Assembly: GCA_019022495.1 (NCBI GenBank)
Contig: JAFEKR010000006.1
Span: 1,674,001-1,738,000, forward strand
From: Epichloe hybrida
Taxonomy: Eukaryota > Ascomycota > Sordariomycetes > Hypocreales > Clavicipitaceae
Reading direction: 5' to 3'
DNA: 64,000 nt
Shown here: positions 11,365 through 22,978 of the stretch, one piece after another
How positions within the stretch are numbered: position 1 is the first letter of the stretch
How the letters are laid out: every line of letters starts with the position of its first letter
Notes under the pieces: model-generated
What the model saw: the letters and a program-made list of their open reading frames with translations, nothing else
The model's database searches: none
What the model was told of the DNA's origin: nothing
Position numbers and translations under genes: made by a program

Positions 11365-13252
11365 ATGCGCTCCCAGTCGCAGCTCGGGCAGCATGGTCTG
11401 GCCCAGATTTCGAACTCGACGTCGACGATAAGCCGAGAAGCTCCCCGGCACAAAGGCACTGCTGACACCCAAAAACATGCTCTCATAAACACAGTTCGCA
11501 GTGCGTTCAAGTCGATACCGCTCGTGGCCAACGCATCATTATCGGCATGGCGGTTTGCCAAACCACAGGCGTCCTGGAGAGCCGAGGTTGCTCAGTTGTT
11601 CACTCCTTCAAGGCGCAAGAGAAAGCGAGGCGAAGCTGTGGACAGTCCGCAGCACGTCTCTGTGAAAGACGAAGAAGCCTCGCCCGGGAGTGTGAAACGA
11701 CTCAAGGTGACAGGAGCATCACCCCGTACACCCCGTACACCCCGCACACCGCGCAACAGTAGGAACGGTCCGCTCAACAGTGCGCCTACACAGCGGCACG
11801 ACGTGGTCGTTTTCGGCTGCGGAGAAGACGGAGAATTGGGCTTGGGGAGCATCAAGTACGAGAAGAAGAACCCGGCTGTGGCGGACAAGCCTCGAATCAA
11901 CCATCTGCTGCGTGCCGAGGATGTTGGGGTTGTCCAGGTGGCTGTTGGGGGCAGGCATTGCGCCGCGCTCACCCATGATGGGCAGGTCCTGACGTGGGGA
12001 GTCAATGACTCCAGGGCACTTGGTCGGGATACCAGGTGCGAACATTCAGAACACACAGACAGAGATACAACCGACTTGAACCCTCTCGAAAGCAGTCCCA
12101 TGCCTGCTGAGGGATTGTCGCGCTCGGGATTGAGCATTGCGCAGGTCGCCGCTACAGACAACGCCACATTTGCATTGACGGACGCGGGATTCGTCTATGG
12201 TTGGGGAACATTCCACGTAATAACATGACGCCCTCTTGCCACTCACGTTACCACTCACGTTGTTGCCTCACTTTCGTGCTGGACGCGGACCGGTCTGGCC
12301 CGGTCTGGCCTGGATGCTGACTTCTTCTCAAGGCGAGCGATGGTGTATACGGCTTCCTACGAGAGAAGATGCAGAAGAGTAAGACGCCCAAGTATGACTC
12401 AAGGTTCCAGGTCGCGCCGGTGCGGATCGAGGGCCTCAGAAACATCAAGGAGCTCTCAGCTGGCATGAACCATGTCCTTGCGCTGACCGAGTCCGGGGAT
12501 GTCTACGCATGGGGATCTGGCCAACAAGCACAGCTAGGTCGCCGGCTCGTCCAGCGCCACCAATACGAATCACTCACTCCCCGCATGGTCGATCTGCCCA
12601 AGAAGGGCATTGCCAAGATATTCGCCGGCTTCAACCACAGTTTTGCTCTCGATCGGCGGGGCCAAGTGTGGACATGGGGTCTCAACAACTTTGGCCAGAC
12701 GGGCATTCCAGCCAACGACGAGAACCTACACATTGGCAATCCCACCCTGGTCCAGGGTCTGAAAGGGTTTGCTATTCTCCATATCGCCGGTGGTTTTCAT
12801 CACAGCCTGGCCTGCACAGAAGAAGGGCAGGTCCTGGCCTGGGGGCGCTGCGACGGCAGCCAAATGGGCATGAGCACGTCTACGATACCAAACGAGAAGT
12901 TCCTCTTCGATAGTCGAGGACGGCCTCGCATACTATTGAATCCCACCATTATCCCAGGTATTAAAAAAAAAAAAAGTTCTTTCTTCTGCCCAGTCTCGCG
13001 CATAAACTAACACGTCACGTTCAAGGCATCACCGCCACCTTTGTCGCCGCCGGCATCGACAACTCCCTCGCCATAGACACCAACGGCACCGTATCATCCT
13101 GGGGGTTCTCGGAAAACTTCCGCACCGGCCTCGGCACCCAAAAGACTGTCGACATGCCCACTGAGCTAGTTGGCAAGGGTGTTGCCAACAAGGCCTTTAC
13201 GTTTGCTGGATGCGGGGGGCAGTTCACCGTCATGACTCGGCCGCACGTGTGA
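11365..13252 (+). CDS. RCC1: RCC1-family Ran guanine-nucleotide exchange factor
   Basis: Three exons: 11365-12216, 12333-12957, 13026-13252 (567 aa). The second intron contains a run of 13 A. A long basic N-terminal tail carries a clear nuclear-localisation cluster (SRRKRKRGE, near residue 90) and a TPR repeat from CCCGTACAC tandem units. The seven-bladed RCC1 propeller follows; blade signatures include FGCGEDGELGLG, TWGVNDSRALG, AWGSGQQAQLG, TWGLNNFGQTG, AWGRCDGSQMG and SWGFSENFRTG. In yeasts (Srm1/Pim1) this protein sits on chromatin and charges Ran with GTP, setting the direction of nuclear transport and affecting spindle assembly. The start at 11365 (MRSQSQLGQ) is preferred over an in-frame ATG at 11134, whose product would begin with unconserved sequence. 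Confidence 0.92.
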
Positions 13253-13812
13253 GGCTCTGCGTCTTTCACTTTTATCTTGTATCTTTTTCTTTTTCTTTTC
13301 CCTTTCGTAGAACATGGTTGACGACGATGATGAGTGATGTAAAATTATGTGCCCATTTCAGAGAGAATCATGTTTAGAATTGATGTTGATGACAATGATG
13401 GCACAAGGTTGCTTTGCTTTGCTCACCGTTTGCTTTCACGAGGCCTGCATGTACATTTTTCGACGCACCGTACATTGGTCTACGAGTTTATACAAGAGTT
13501 GCTTCATCGTCGAAGAGTGGAAATGTGGGACGTGAAGAAGTACGTAGTTTGTCGTCCGAGTCATCCGCATTATGTCGACTCCTAGGGGACGGGTTTTCTT
13601 CGTTTCGGCATCGGTGCCTCTAAGGAGTTGTTTTGATAGTCGTGCCCTTCCGTGCAAGATGGGGTGTCCATGGACGGAGATGAACTCTCCATTCTACTTG
13701 GATGGGGGAATGAAATGCCAGGCTCGTTGTTAATGATAAACAGGGAAATGAATGGAGGAGGGATAATCGCAACATGATGGCATTAGTTGATCATCATCAC
13801 ATCCTATCTACT
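13253..13812. other. Convergent intergenic region (RCC1 and VPS34 3' ends)
   Basis: It probably holds both 3' UTRs. A TTTTTCTTTTTCTTTT run follows the RCC1 stop. No gene was recognised. Confidence 0.6.
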
Positions 13813-16800
13813 CTAGGCCCGCAACGCCTGTGCCCACTCGTGAAGCTTGTCAATCACGACGGGAGCAAATGCCGTGAGCGTTCCCTCTATGACATTGCCA
13901 AAGTAAAGGATGGCCTCCTCCTCGCTGAGCTCCAGGTGAAACCTCTCGCGTACCTTCAGCACCGCCTTGTCGGGTTCCAGTCGGATGTCGGGGATGTTGG
14001 CGTGCAGCATGAGGCCGAACAAGTTCAGAATCAGGTTCGAGGACTTGCGGAGGGCAGTGTACGCGAGGAAGCAGTACTGCTTGAACCTGTTGTACAGCTC
14101 GGAATTGGCGCCTCCCATGCATTCCACCATTTCTTTGGACAGCTTCATGAGCGGGGCGAAGGGTTTGGGGTCTCGGCCGAGAATGAAGCCAAAGTCGGCG
14201 TGGAAGAAGTGACCATCGGGGGCCAGGAGGAGGTTGTCGAGGTGGCGGTCGCCGACACCGAGGATATACGTAATCACGCAGTACCCTGCACAGGACTTGA
14301 TGTACGTGTCCAGAGTCTCCTGTCGCACGCCCAGGGGTTGCTTGTCGTCGGGGTTGTGGTGCTTGAGGTATGCCAATGCCGGGTTGGTCCGGTACTTGCT
14401 GGCGATTGCGGACAGGCTTTGAGATTGAACAAACTGCGAAGCACCGGCCGTGGTGCTCGTCGCCAGAATCTTGTACGGCGACAGTTTCAGGTCGAGGTTC
14501 TCCTTTTGAAGGAGCTGGTCCATCAGAGTAATGATTTGGATGACGAGTTGATCCTGCCGCAGATCGTCACCCAGCTTGAAGATGATGGGGTACGTGCTGC
14601 CGCTCGTGGTCTTGAAGGTACATTTGATGGGGTTCAGCGACGACTTGAACACGGCGACCTGGTCTGGCACCACACCGGTGATCTTGACGGACGGATCCAG
14701 GGGCATTGGCAGGGGAGGATCAAAGGCAAGCAGCTCATTCTTGGCATCCGCCAAGAATTTCTTGAGACGATCAACCTTCTTGGCGATGGACTCGCCCGAT
14801 GCCTTGATCTCGCCCGCAATCTTGGACAGCATTGCCACCATCTCGGCTTGTCGCAAAAGTGTTTTCCTGTCCTCCGTCCCCGTGGGCTGTTTGACCAGCT
14901 CCAGCATGAAGTCATATGCAACCTTGCGATATACGTTCCTGTTGTCGATGCCCTGCTCGGGACTGTGGTCTTCACATTCGACCATGAGGTACCAGTAAAA
15001 GTAGTTGCCCAGCATGAAATTAGCCGCAGCTCGCTGGATGAGGAACCGTGCCAGGGACGAATCCTGGGTGCCGCTCTCTTGTTCCGAGTCGGTGGTTATG
15101 TGCTCATACTTGAGGGCTTGCACGAGCTGGAGGAGGTACAGCAGAAGCTCTTGGTCGTCGGCTTTTCGAAGACGATCCACGGCATACGATCGTACGGCTG
15201 GATTGTCGAATGATGGCCCGAGCAGCTCGAGAGCATCATCCACGTCAATTTCAGTCCATCGACCGAGCACTTGTATGGCTTGTTTGGATTCGCTCTGGTC
15301 GCTCCAATTGACCGACTTGACGAATTTGGTCAAGGCGCGCTTGTCTCGTGTCAAGTGATATCTGAATTTCCACACCAAATCGGCCTCCTCGGGCGACAGG
15401 ACATGCGTCGGCGAATATGACATGATCAGATTGAGCTCGTCGCGAACTTTGGAGTTTGGCTTGAGGTCCTTGTCCAAGATTCCATGGCGGTGTGAGCTCC
15501 GGAACAGACGCCTATGTTTCGCCTCGGCAGGATTGTCTCTCTGCCCGACTTCTGGGTCATACACCTTGATCAATCTCGAACCGAGTCCGTCGGAGCTTTC
15601 CCCCACGGCGTTGATGCCTGGCCCAAATTGAACCTGGGGCTTCTGGAGCGGCAGTGCTCCCTGAGATGCTGAGAGCGGCTTCAGGGCTGATATCGGCGGA
15701 GGATCATATTCGTGATCGGCGAACACGACTGGGAAATCGAATCGCGGCAGTTCAACGTTTAGCAAAAACGCGGGCGTGTCGTTGCGTCCATCGTCTCCCT
15801 CGTCGCCGTCACTACGAGACTCGCCCTTTGTAGCGTCGTCGTTTCCATCGTCTCTGTGGAGAGCTCGCTGTCGCTGAAGCATCTTCATGGAAGATTTGGC
15901 TGCTAGAAGGCCCCTTTTCTCAAAGCTCCGGAACACCATCTGGTCAAGCCAATCCACTCGAGGTATCTCCCCCATTTCGTGTTTCTTGAACAACTTCTCC
16001 ATTCTGTCCAACTCCTCGGCGTCCTTGTCAAGGAGAGGGCCACCCCCATTCTGCAGGGTCGCCTTCTTCTTGGTCGCAACCAAGGCGGGTGTGGCAGTGT
16101 TGTCGGTTCCGTCGGCAAATCTGTGTCTGTGAACCAGGCACTTCAACCGCCCTTTTTGTATTTGGTTGTCGCTATCGAACATGGATAGCGTTGTCCCTCC
16201 AAAGGGAATGGAATTTCCGACCGCCTTCTTGCCGCCCGTTGGTGATAGATCCCATATTGTGATGGCGAGGCGAGCGTTTGCTGGGAGTGACTTGTACGTT
16301 ATCGGCAACTCCAGCCACTCGTTCCACCTGAGCATCCCGTATCGTGTCAGTATTCTTTACACACGCGCATTCACCGGAGGCGACGGAGGGGCGGGATGAA
16401 CATGTGATGCCACGCACTTTCGCTCGGATCGGAAGGGCTTATATGCTGTCTGCACAGGTACGGTGAGAGGTTTCGAGCCGGCCCAGACTTGGACGGTCAC
16501 AAAGAGATCGGAGTGCGGGCTGTGAGAATGAGAATGTAGTCAGTCTCGTCATCTTCAGAGTTATAGTTAGTAGCGGTACCATTGGCACCAGCTTGCTCAC
16601 CTGGTGTTGGAGCCGACATGTCGAAGATCCGGTCTCTCGAGAAGGGTGGAAAACTTGACTGGGGGTTCTTCCCCTTCCAGATTGATGCTGGAAATGGCTG
16701 TTAGCAAGACAGCGGGGGTGTCTGCGTGAGCAGCAATAGCCGAGGGAAAGCTGAAGAGGCAGGCATACACTCGAAGACTGACTGGATGGTCTACATCCTT

Positions 16801-16845
16801 GGATCCCGCGAAAGAGAAGGGGTCCATTCTCCCGTAGTCAGCCAT
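13813..16845 (-). CDS. VPS34: Class III phosphatidylinositol 3-kinase Vps34
   Basis: Four exons, in transcript order 16845-16769, 16687-16601, 16519-16418, 16327-13813 (926 aa). All junctions are GT..AG and phase-consistent, giving LRVINLEGEEPP, GSNTSPHSDLF and RSERKWNEWLELP across them. The N-terminal half is the C2 domain, followed by the helical PIK domain (about residues 380-560). The C-terminal lipid-kinase domain has the ATP-binding GDDLRQDQLV segment, the catalytic GVGDRHLDN loop (near 785) and the activation segment beginning DFGFILGRDPKPF (near 800). The enzyme makes PI3P on endosomes and autophagosome precursors, in complexes with Vps15 and Vps30/Atg6. A CACCATGG context supports the start at 16845; MDPFSF six residues later is an alternative. 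A linker (about 205-245) rich in Asp/Gly/Lys is probably fungal-specific. Confidence 0.95.
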
Positions 16846-17312
16846 GGTGACGGCTCATGACATCCTGGCCGCCTCGCAAAAACGTATTTTATTCGGTAGA
16901 GAAGGTGTGCCCAGGTGCGCGCGCTGGAATGTTCAAGTCGTCGAGGTGTACGGACGTAGGAGTCAAGGTTTAAGTTGCGAAGCTCGACGTGGCGTCGCAG
17001 CTGGTTGCAGTGACGCACACCTGTCACTGCATCTTATCCCAATTGGTGGAGGGACCACCCTAGAGAAGCCAACTTGACCTCACCTCATGCGAGCAAATGC
17101 CAAACAAACCAACCCTCAACCCTTGAATCCCACCTCAAGCCATCAATAAGAGAAGAATGCAAGCAGCAGCCACAGGTTGTTTGTCTGAATTGAGTCTCGA
17201 GTCCAAAGCCATGTACGCATGTGATCCGTATGTCACAGCGGGTATCTATCCATCGAATTCTCTCATCTTCTTCTCAACAACGCCAGTTCTTCTCTCAATT
17301 TGCTCTCGTCAT
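16846..17312. other. Intergenic region between VPS34 promoter and the DUF4336 gene end
   Basis: Both flanking genes are on the minus strand, so this is the VPS34 promoter plus the 3' end of the next gene. No coding potential was recognised. Confidence 0.6.
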
Positions 17313-18442
17313 TTACTTCCTCCCCAGTAAATGCCATTGAAACACCTTCCTGAATGTCTCCTTGGCGTTCCCCTCGATGACCTCGCCATGGCAGGGGATC
17401 AGCGTGGTAAAGTCCCACTGGTCAATCACCCTGATGCTGTCATTCAAACTGTTGCGGTCCTTGGCAACAAGATACCAGTTGAAGCGCTTCATCCACGTCG
17501 CGTCGCCGGCGGTGCTCTGCGCACCCTGGAACAGCTTGTCGGCAAAACCACTTGGTCTGTGGCCCCCGGGCGCCCTGCTGTACTGCTCAACGGCAGGCAA
17601 GTTGAACATGAGATCGGCCTCGATGAGAACCTTGTCCGGCCTGTAGTTGAAGACGAGTTCCTTGTTGGCGTGGCCGTCGACGTACTCGTAGTCAAAGTCT
17701 GCGTCGAACTCGTCGCTGATCCTGACGCTGCGCTTGCCGTCCCTTTTGAAGACGACGGCGAACTCGTCATTGTTGATTTTCGGATCGTCCAGCTGCTTGG
17801 CGCGCTTCTCGAAAAGGCCCTCGGGCGCGATGAGTTTCGCGCCGGGATACTCCTTGGCCCATTCCGAGATGAAGATGTGGTGCTCCAAGTCAAGGGCAAT
17901 GATGTAGGCTACGCGGCCGCCCAGTTCGGCGACCTTGGCTTTCGACTCGTCCGTGAGGGCGACGGGAGAGAAGACGGCGAGGTTGCCAGAAGTGAGTTTG
18001 ACTGAGACGGGGAGTTGGTGTCAGTATCAAGCGACGAAGGCAGTGGCGGGAAAGATAAAAGAAGAGGAAAGAGTGCCAAGTTTGTGGAGCTGAAGGGGAG
18101 TGCGGAAAACATAGACATACCAAGCGTGCCACGACCTCCGATCTTGATTTTTCCGAATCGCGAAAAGGGCACTGAAAAGGTGACGACGTTGGGCGTGACG
18201 TTGCGGATGACCATGAGTTCCGCCGGGTTGGACGGAATGAGCTCAGCCGACATGCTGCGGGACGTTGCGCTGCTCGACGTGAATGCGCGGACGGACGGTG
18301 ATGCGACAGATGTAGACGGTATTATTAGTTGACTGAAGAGGAGCAGTTGCACGATAGGGACGTGATGTCGAGAAGAAGAAAAGATGGCGACGCGACGACT
18401 TATCTCACTCGGTAGTCGTGGTCGAAGCGAAAATGTGGTCAT
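17313..18442 (-). CDS. DUF4336 / metallo-beta-lactamase-like fold protein
   Basis: Two exons, 18442-18121 and 18001-17313 (336 aa). Splicing out 119 nt joins KIGGRGTL to VKLTSGNLAVFSPVAL. The core, from MSAELIPSNPAELMVIR (Met at 18253), resembles fungal DUF4336 proteins, which have a metallo-hydrolase-like fold. Candidate metal-site remnants are DLEHHIFISEW and IPCHGEVIEG, but the full HxHxDH signature is absent, so hydrolase activity is uncertain. The first 63 residues are Ser/Arg-rich with a hydrophobic patch (VQLLLFSQLII) and could be a mitochondrial presequence. Alternatively, translation may begin at 18253. The reading frame continues a few codons above 18442, but without an ATG. The substrate is unknown. 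Confidence 0.8.
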
Positions 18443-18690
18443 CGATGACGCCAAACACCTCGTTCCGTTGGCGGCTCGGAAATAGCGGAGCGCAAGACCG
18501 GGGGATTTCGACTTCCAACTAACTATCGCACACAGTCTTGGGTGATTCTGTTCTTCTGATGGAATTTGTCGTGATGTGGATCATGTCATGACATCAATGG
18601 AGCTGCGGCGGGCCCTTGGAGCTGTCAGGGTCGCACGTCGTTCACGTTCAACACCAGCCGATGGAGAACTCGACAAAACATCCGAAATAG

Positions 18691-20847
18691 CTACCGAGTA
18701 TAACTCATAAGCCCTAGACATGCTCGGCTTCCCATCACAGCCCACCTGACGATGACTTCGACTCCCCCCTCGTCCCAAACCGCCCACAGCCCTGCTAATA
18801 ATGCCGCTACCTTTAACCACGCCAAATACCCGATTCCACCCCAATCACCAACCATCACCCCCATCACTCCCATCACCCTCGAGCACATTGAACACAGAGT
18901 CATCACCCGCTGCGAATTGAGCATCATGCACAGAGCTAGCGTCCGAGCCTCCCCCATCCGCCTCGAGCCTAGCCCCAGATTCGAAAGCCAGACTAGCTCG
19001 CCGCGCGTATAAGCTATCAGCTGGTTTCTCGTCAGCCCGTTGGCCTGCAGCCATATGTCCCTTTCCAATTGGCATGAGAACCAACTGAGAATGGAAGTGA
19101 CAAGGACAACATGGGTCACTATGTTGAAGAGCGCACCCCATGGTATTTCCCCGCCATGCTTGCCTCTGCTACTTGTTCGATGCGTGTTCTGTGTCTGATG
19201 CCGCCGAGGCCAGCGTGCTTGTTGCGTCTCAATTTCGCCCGACGGTTGAGCGGCAACCAGAATGGTCGACCAGAGAAGGTCATACATCGTGATCCAGGAA
19301 TGCCACTGGTTCGACACAAAGCTACAGAACGTCTGAGCTTGGCATTCATCTACGCCCTCGGCCTCTTCGACAGATGTCCCGATGCCGAGGGCCGGGGACC
19401 ATGGTCCCTTCGCACTTGTTCGGAATGGCATGGCTGTCTTGGGACTCGCACACGGCGACTCCTTCCCATCTTGCTTGCTCCCGTTCCAATGCACTCCAGA
19501 CGTCCTGGTCACGTACATGGCCGTCACCCTGTTGTGAATGACCCGTTCGTAATCATGTCGCCTCCTCAGCAAATCGTACTCCTCCAAGACGTCTTGGAAC
19601 TTCTCCTTTAGGTCGTCATATTTTTCAGTCATGTTTCCATGAGTAGCGTCCAGGACATTATACTCTTCTGATAGTTGTCGAAGGTCTGCATCCAGAAGAC
19701 GGTTCTCCTCTGCTAGGTCGTCATACTTGGCTTCCAGGCCGGCGCAGGGTTCGTGGCATGACGTTGCATTAGCTTGCGATAGCCAATCTGATACAGGGCG
19801 CGGTTCGGTCCGTTGTCTAGGCTGCTGCAACAATTCGGCTTGCCCTTCGGAGAACGTATCCGAGTTTCTTTGATGCTCCAAAGCCAAACTCTCATCCATC
19901 ACATCCGCAATGTTTTCCCCCTTGTATGTTAGGCGGTCAGCAGCGAATGGTACTGACCGATCACTGAGAAAGGATGAAATGGACTGTAGCTCTGAACTTT
20001 CCGCGCTCCGCACGGGAGACGCTGCTTCCATCTCGGGTTGCGTTGTGGTCTTGCAGCACCGCCGTGGGCATAACCCCTCCCGCGATCCAGAGGGAAATGA
20101 TGCCTCGACAGACTCACTTTTGGGCGGTGGTGCTGAGATCTGACGCTTCATCTTGAAATTTTCCTCCTTCAGCTTGGCAATCTGCCCAAGGAGATCCCGC
20201 ACAATGTCCATCTCCGCATCCCCTGCTGTCCTGTTGCCTTCGGTTCCCCACGGCCCCGGCTTGTACTGCGCATCCACATGTCTTAGCATCGAAGCCAACA
20301 TGTCAAAGTACTCCATCATGGTAAAGAGTGTTTCATGTGCAGACCGCACCACAGCCGTTTGGGTGTGCAAGAAGCGCTCCAGACTGGCGACAGTCTGCTT
20401 GCCGTACTGCTTGGCGAGAAACGACAGATCTAGATGTTCCGTTTTTGCAGCAGTCTGGAACTCCCCCATGGCGTGCCATCCTGTCTTGCACATCTCGTGG
20501 GGAGGGTTCAAGTCATCGGGCCTCAAGCAGCGTTGTACTTGGGGAATACTCTCGAGAAGTTGCCGACATGCGGACATGCTGTCCTCCCATTCCTCCAGAG
20601 TCTCGGTGAAATTTTCGAAGCCGGCCAGGGCTGAAGACTCGGCTTGCCTCTCATTCGGTCCTGTTTCCTCAGGTCCGGGTTCCATCGTGTACTCAAAATC
20701 CTTCGTCGTATTCGCGGTGTCCGTTTCTGGCCATGTCGTCTTGGTGGTGTTGGGTTTTGAGCTGTCCGATGACGAAGTCTCATCTACGCTTGGGAAGAAG
20801 CTCGATGAGTCCTCTTCGAAACTACTTGGTTCATCAAAAGTCGACAT
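18691..20847 (-). CDS. Coiled-coil protein with C-terminal membrane segments, function unknown
   Basis: A single open frame of 718 aa from MSTFDEPSSFEED; an in-frame ATG at 20901 would add 18 residues. I do not recognise a family. The first 80 residues are acidic and Ser/Thr-rich. A helical region follows (about 95-250) with a coiled-coil heptad near DIVRDLLGQIAKLKEEN. A second, strong coiled coil spans about 395-460, with three YDDL/YDLL-type repeats (AKYDDLAEENRLL, EKYDDLKEKF, EEYDLLRRR). The C-terminal 170 residues hold a hydrophobic segment (IVTHVVLVTSILSWF) and a second near the end (WLKVAALLAGLWAVW), which suggests membrane attachment. The frame is long and uninterrupted, but codon evidence is modest. 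Unrecognised introns in the C-terminal half could alter the tail. Confidence 0.6.
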   Translation of the reverse strand: MSTFDEPSSFEEDSSSFFPSVDETSSSDSSKPNTTKTTWPETDTANTTKDFEYTMEPGPEETGPNERQAESSALAGFENFTETLEEWEDSMSACRQLLESIPQVQRCLRPDDLNPPHEMCKTGWHAMGEFQTAAKTEHLDLSFLAKQYGKQTVASLERFLHTQTAVVRSAHETLFTMMEYFDMLASMLRHVDAQYKPGPWGTEGNRTAGDAEMDIVRDLLGQIAKLKEENFKMKRQISAPPPKSESVEASFPSGSREGLCPRRCCKTTTQPEMEAASPVRSAESSELQSISSFLSDRSVPFAADRLTYKGENIADVMDESLALEHQRNSDTFSEGQAELLQQPRQRTEPRPVSDWLSQANATSCHEPCAGLEAKYDDLAEENRLLDADLRQLSEEYNVLDATHGNMTEKYDDLKEKFQDVLEEYDLLRRRHDYERVIHNRVTAMYVTRTSGVHWNGSKQDGKESPCASPKTAMPFRTSAKGPWSPALGIGTSVEEAEGVDECQAQTFCSFVSNQWHSWITMYDLLWSTILVAAQPSGEIETQQARWPRRHQTQNTHRTSSRGKHGGEIPWGALFNIVTHVVLVTSILSWFSCQLERDIWLQANGLTRNQLIAYTRGELVWLSNLGLGSRRMGEARTLALCMMLNSQRVMTLCSMCSRVMGVMGVMVGDWGGIGYLAWLKVAALLAGLWAVWDEGGVEVIVRWAVMGSRACLGLMSYTR

Positions 20848-21544
20848 GTTTGGCTGTGTAGTGTCGTAGAGTGAATGGAGATGCTGGCAAGAGAATGACA
20901 TATCTCAGCAAAGGGAGACTTAATTGTATTATATATCCTTTGAGAAGACTTTGCGCAATGCTTGTCGGTTATCTTTCTTTCGAGCGCACCTGCCTCAGGG
21001 TCGGTGAGCAACGAGGCTTGGTCCCTTTGTTCAGGTTGTGAGTGCTGTTGGTTCAAATAGGTTCACTTGATTGAACAGCAGAGAAACGATCCTGTAAAAG
21101 AAAGAAAGTGTTTTTTTCTTTTAAAAGGAATCAAAGTACACACCAGTGATAAGATCTGTTGGTTTCTCATACGCAACTTGCAATATGTCTGTACGCGGAA
21201 CATTGCAGGCCAACTTTTCAAGATGCGGAGCATCTGAAGCAGATTGCCATACTGGAAAAGACCAGCACTTTCAGAAGCCATGAACTGATAATAAAATTGG
21301 CGAGGAGATTGATGCAGACGTAATTGTCTCATCATACGGTGATTCGCGCTGCATGCAAATCTCTTGTATAGCAAGGAGGCATGGACGGTGGTGACGACTT
21401 GACAACGCAAGGTCGGCCGCCCTCACAAAGTGAAGAAAAGAGGTTTTCAATTTTCCGTCGATATGCCAATTCGGCTCTGTACATCACCCCTGCTGTTTGG
21501 AACATAACTCTAAAATGAGTTTTCAACCTGAAGGAAACCCAACA
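20848..21544. other. Intergenic, no gene recognised
   Basis: It lies between the coiled-coil gene start and the NSE4 gene end, both on the minus strand, so it holds one promoter and one 3' UTR. A short frame at 21063-21410 (-) has no recognisable features. Confidence 0.55.
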
Positions 21545-22978
21545 CTAACTATACCAGCCCCGTGCCCCTGGTGCAGAACGGTTTGCTTCCTGACGATGAG
21601 GTATCATCGGAGTAGTGATGTTAAATACCTCAATGATTTCCTGCCAAGTCTGTTCATCCATGGACAGAATCGCCTGGTGTTTCGATGCGCCGTGACGTTG
21701 GGTCCCGTCATCAGCTGGTTCTCTGTCGACGGGGGCTGTAATTGAGGGTCAGGATTCGCTCACAGATTAATGAAACAGATAAAGAGGGCACGTACCAAGA
21801 GCAGGAAGGTCGTGTTCGTCGAGTTCGATCTCGACTCTACCATCCCTGATGAGAAAACTGACATAGAACATGTTCTCCACCGTCTGTCCGAACGAGTCCG
21901 GGTTCACTACAAATCGCATCAAATCTATGCCCCCAGTACTTCGAAGTCCGTGCTGGTGCATTAATCTTGTCTTTTCTTCGTCGTCCATATCATCCTCTAT
22001 CAAGTCAGAAACGACGTGTTGCGTTTCCGCTTGGATTGTGTGCAAGTGCTGCAAGATATTGGTACATATGGCAGTGAGATCATTCTCTTTCTTCGCCATG
22101 TCGTCGACATTGAGCACCTCAGGCCTTGTCTCCGTCAAATTGTTAGGTCGAAACGGTGCACTGCGCTTGATAACCCTGCGCGCTTTCTTTTCCACTGATA
22201 GTGGTCCCAGCAGAAATCCCGGAAGCGCTGGCCTCCGAACATGCGGTAAACACGCAAAGCGACCAAGATGCGGCCAGTTCATCATATCTCCTTCGTCTCC
22301 GACGTCGTCATCATCCTCGTCCTCATTCCCTCTCCGTTGCGACACCGTTCTCCGGTGACGCTGCGTGCTTGACAGTTCTGGGGCATTGTCGTCACTGATT
22401 CCCCCTCCATGTCGCATGTACGTTATGGCTTTCGAAACGAACTCGTCGACATCAAGTCCTTGTGATAAGCTACCTTGGGCGAGGCGCAAGGTTTTACGAT
22501 ACGAAAGATCGGTTGTGCTGACAAGTAACCGTGAATCTATTGTCGCCTCCGTGGTTTGTTTCACCTTTTTGGAGAGCTCGTTTGCTTTTAAAATAGCCTC
22601 GTGCAAACCACGGGAGTCGGTTTGCAAGTATTCTTCAGAATTCTCATTGATGTCTTTTAATAAATTGCGCAGATCTTTCTGTAAAATTCGGCGTTCTTGC
22701 AAGGGTTGATCTGGATCATAGACATCGTCGTCATCATCGCTGTTCTCATTGTCGTCCGGTCCTATCGTCCTCCTCCGGTTGTTTGACGGCTCGGAGGCGA
22801 CTGTGTTGGTTCTTTTCCGCTTCGAGCCAGACGCAATTCGAGCGTCGGGCTTTTGTCGCACAACTAGGCGATTTCGCGCAGACGATGGTGTTTGTGATGG
22901 TGATGGTGACTGTGATGGTGACGGTGAACTAGTTTGAGACTCTATATCCTCCGAACTTTCACGAACGCGGGTTGGCAT
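21545..22978 (-). CDS. NSE4: Nse4, kleisin subunit of the SMC5/6 complex
   Basis: Two exons, 22978-21796 and 21735-21545 (457 aa). The 60-nt intron separates LDEHDLPAL from APVDREPADDG. The N terminus is Ser/Pro-rich with a basic SKRKRTN signal, then an acidic NSDDDDDVYDPDQ run. The N-terminal kleisin region (about 95-200) contains ERRILQKDLRNLLKDINEN, which would bind Nse3 and the Smc6 neck. The C-terminal winged-helix region includes GIDLMRFVVNPDSFGQTVENMF and ends in KHQAILSMDEQTWQEIIEVF, a hallmark of Nse4. The SMC5/6 complex works in DNA repair, replication-fork stability and chromosome segregation. The second exon overlaps no long plus-strand frame. Its final residues (GARGWYS) complete the protein. 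Confidence 0.93.

Noticed and set aside
13774..15213. 479-codon plus-strand frame opposite VPS34
   Set aside because: It is antisense to the well-supported Vps34 kinase domain. Its composition (many Val/Leu/His/Gln) is that of a shadow frame.
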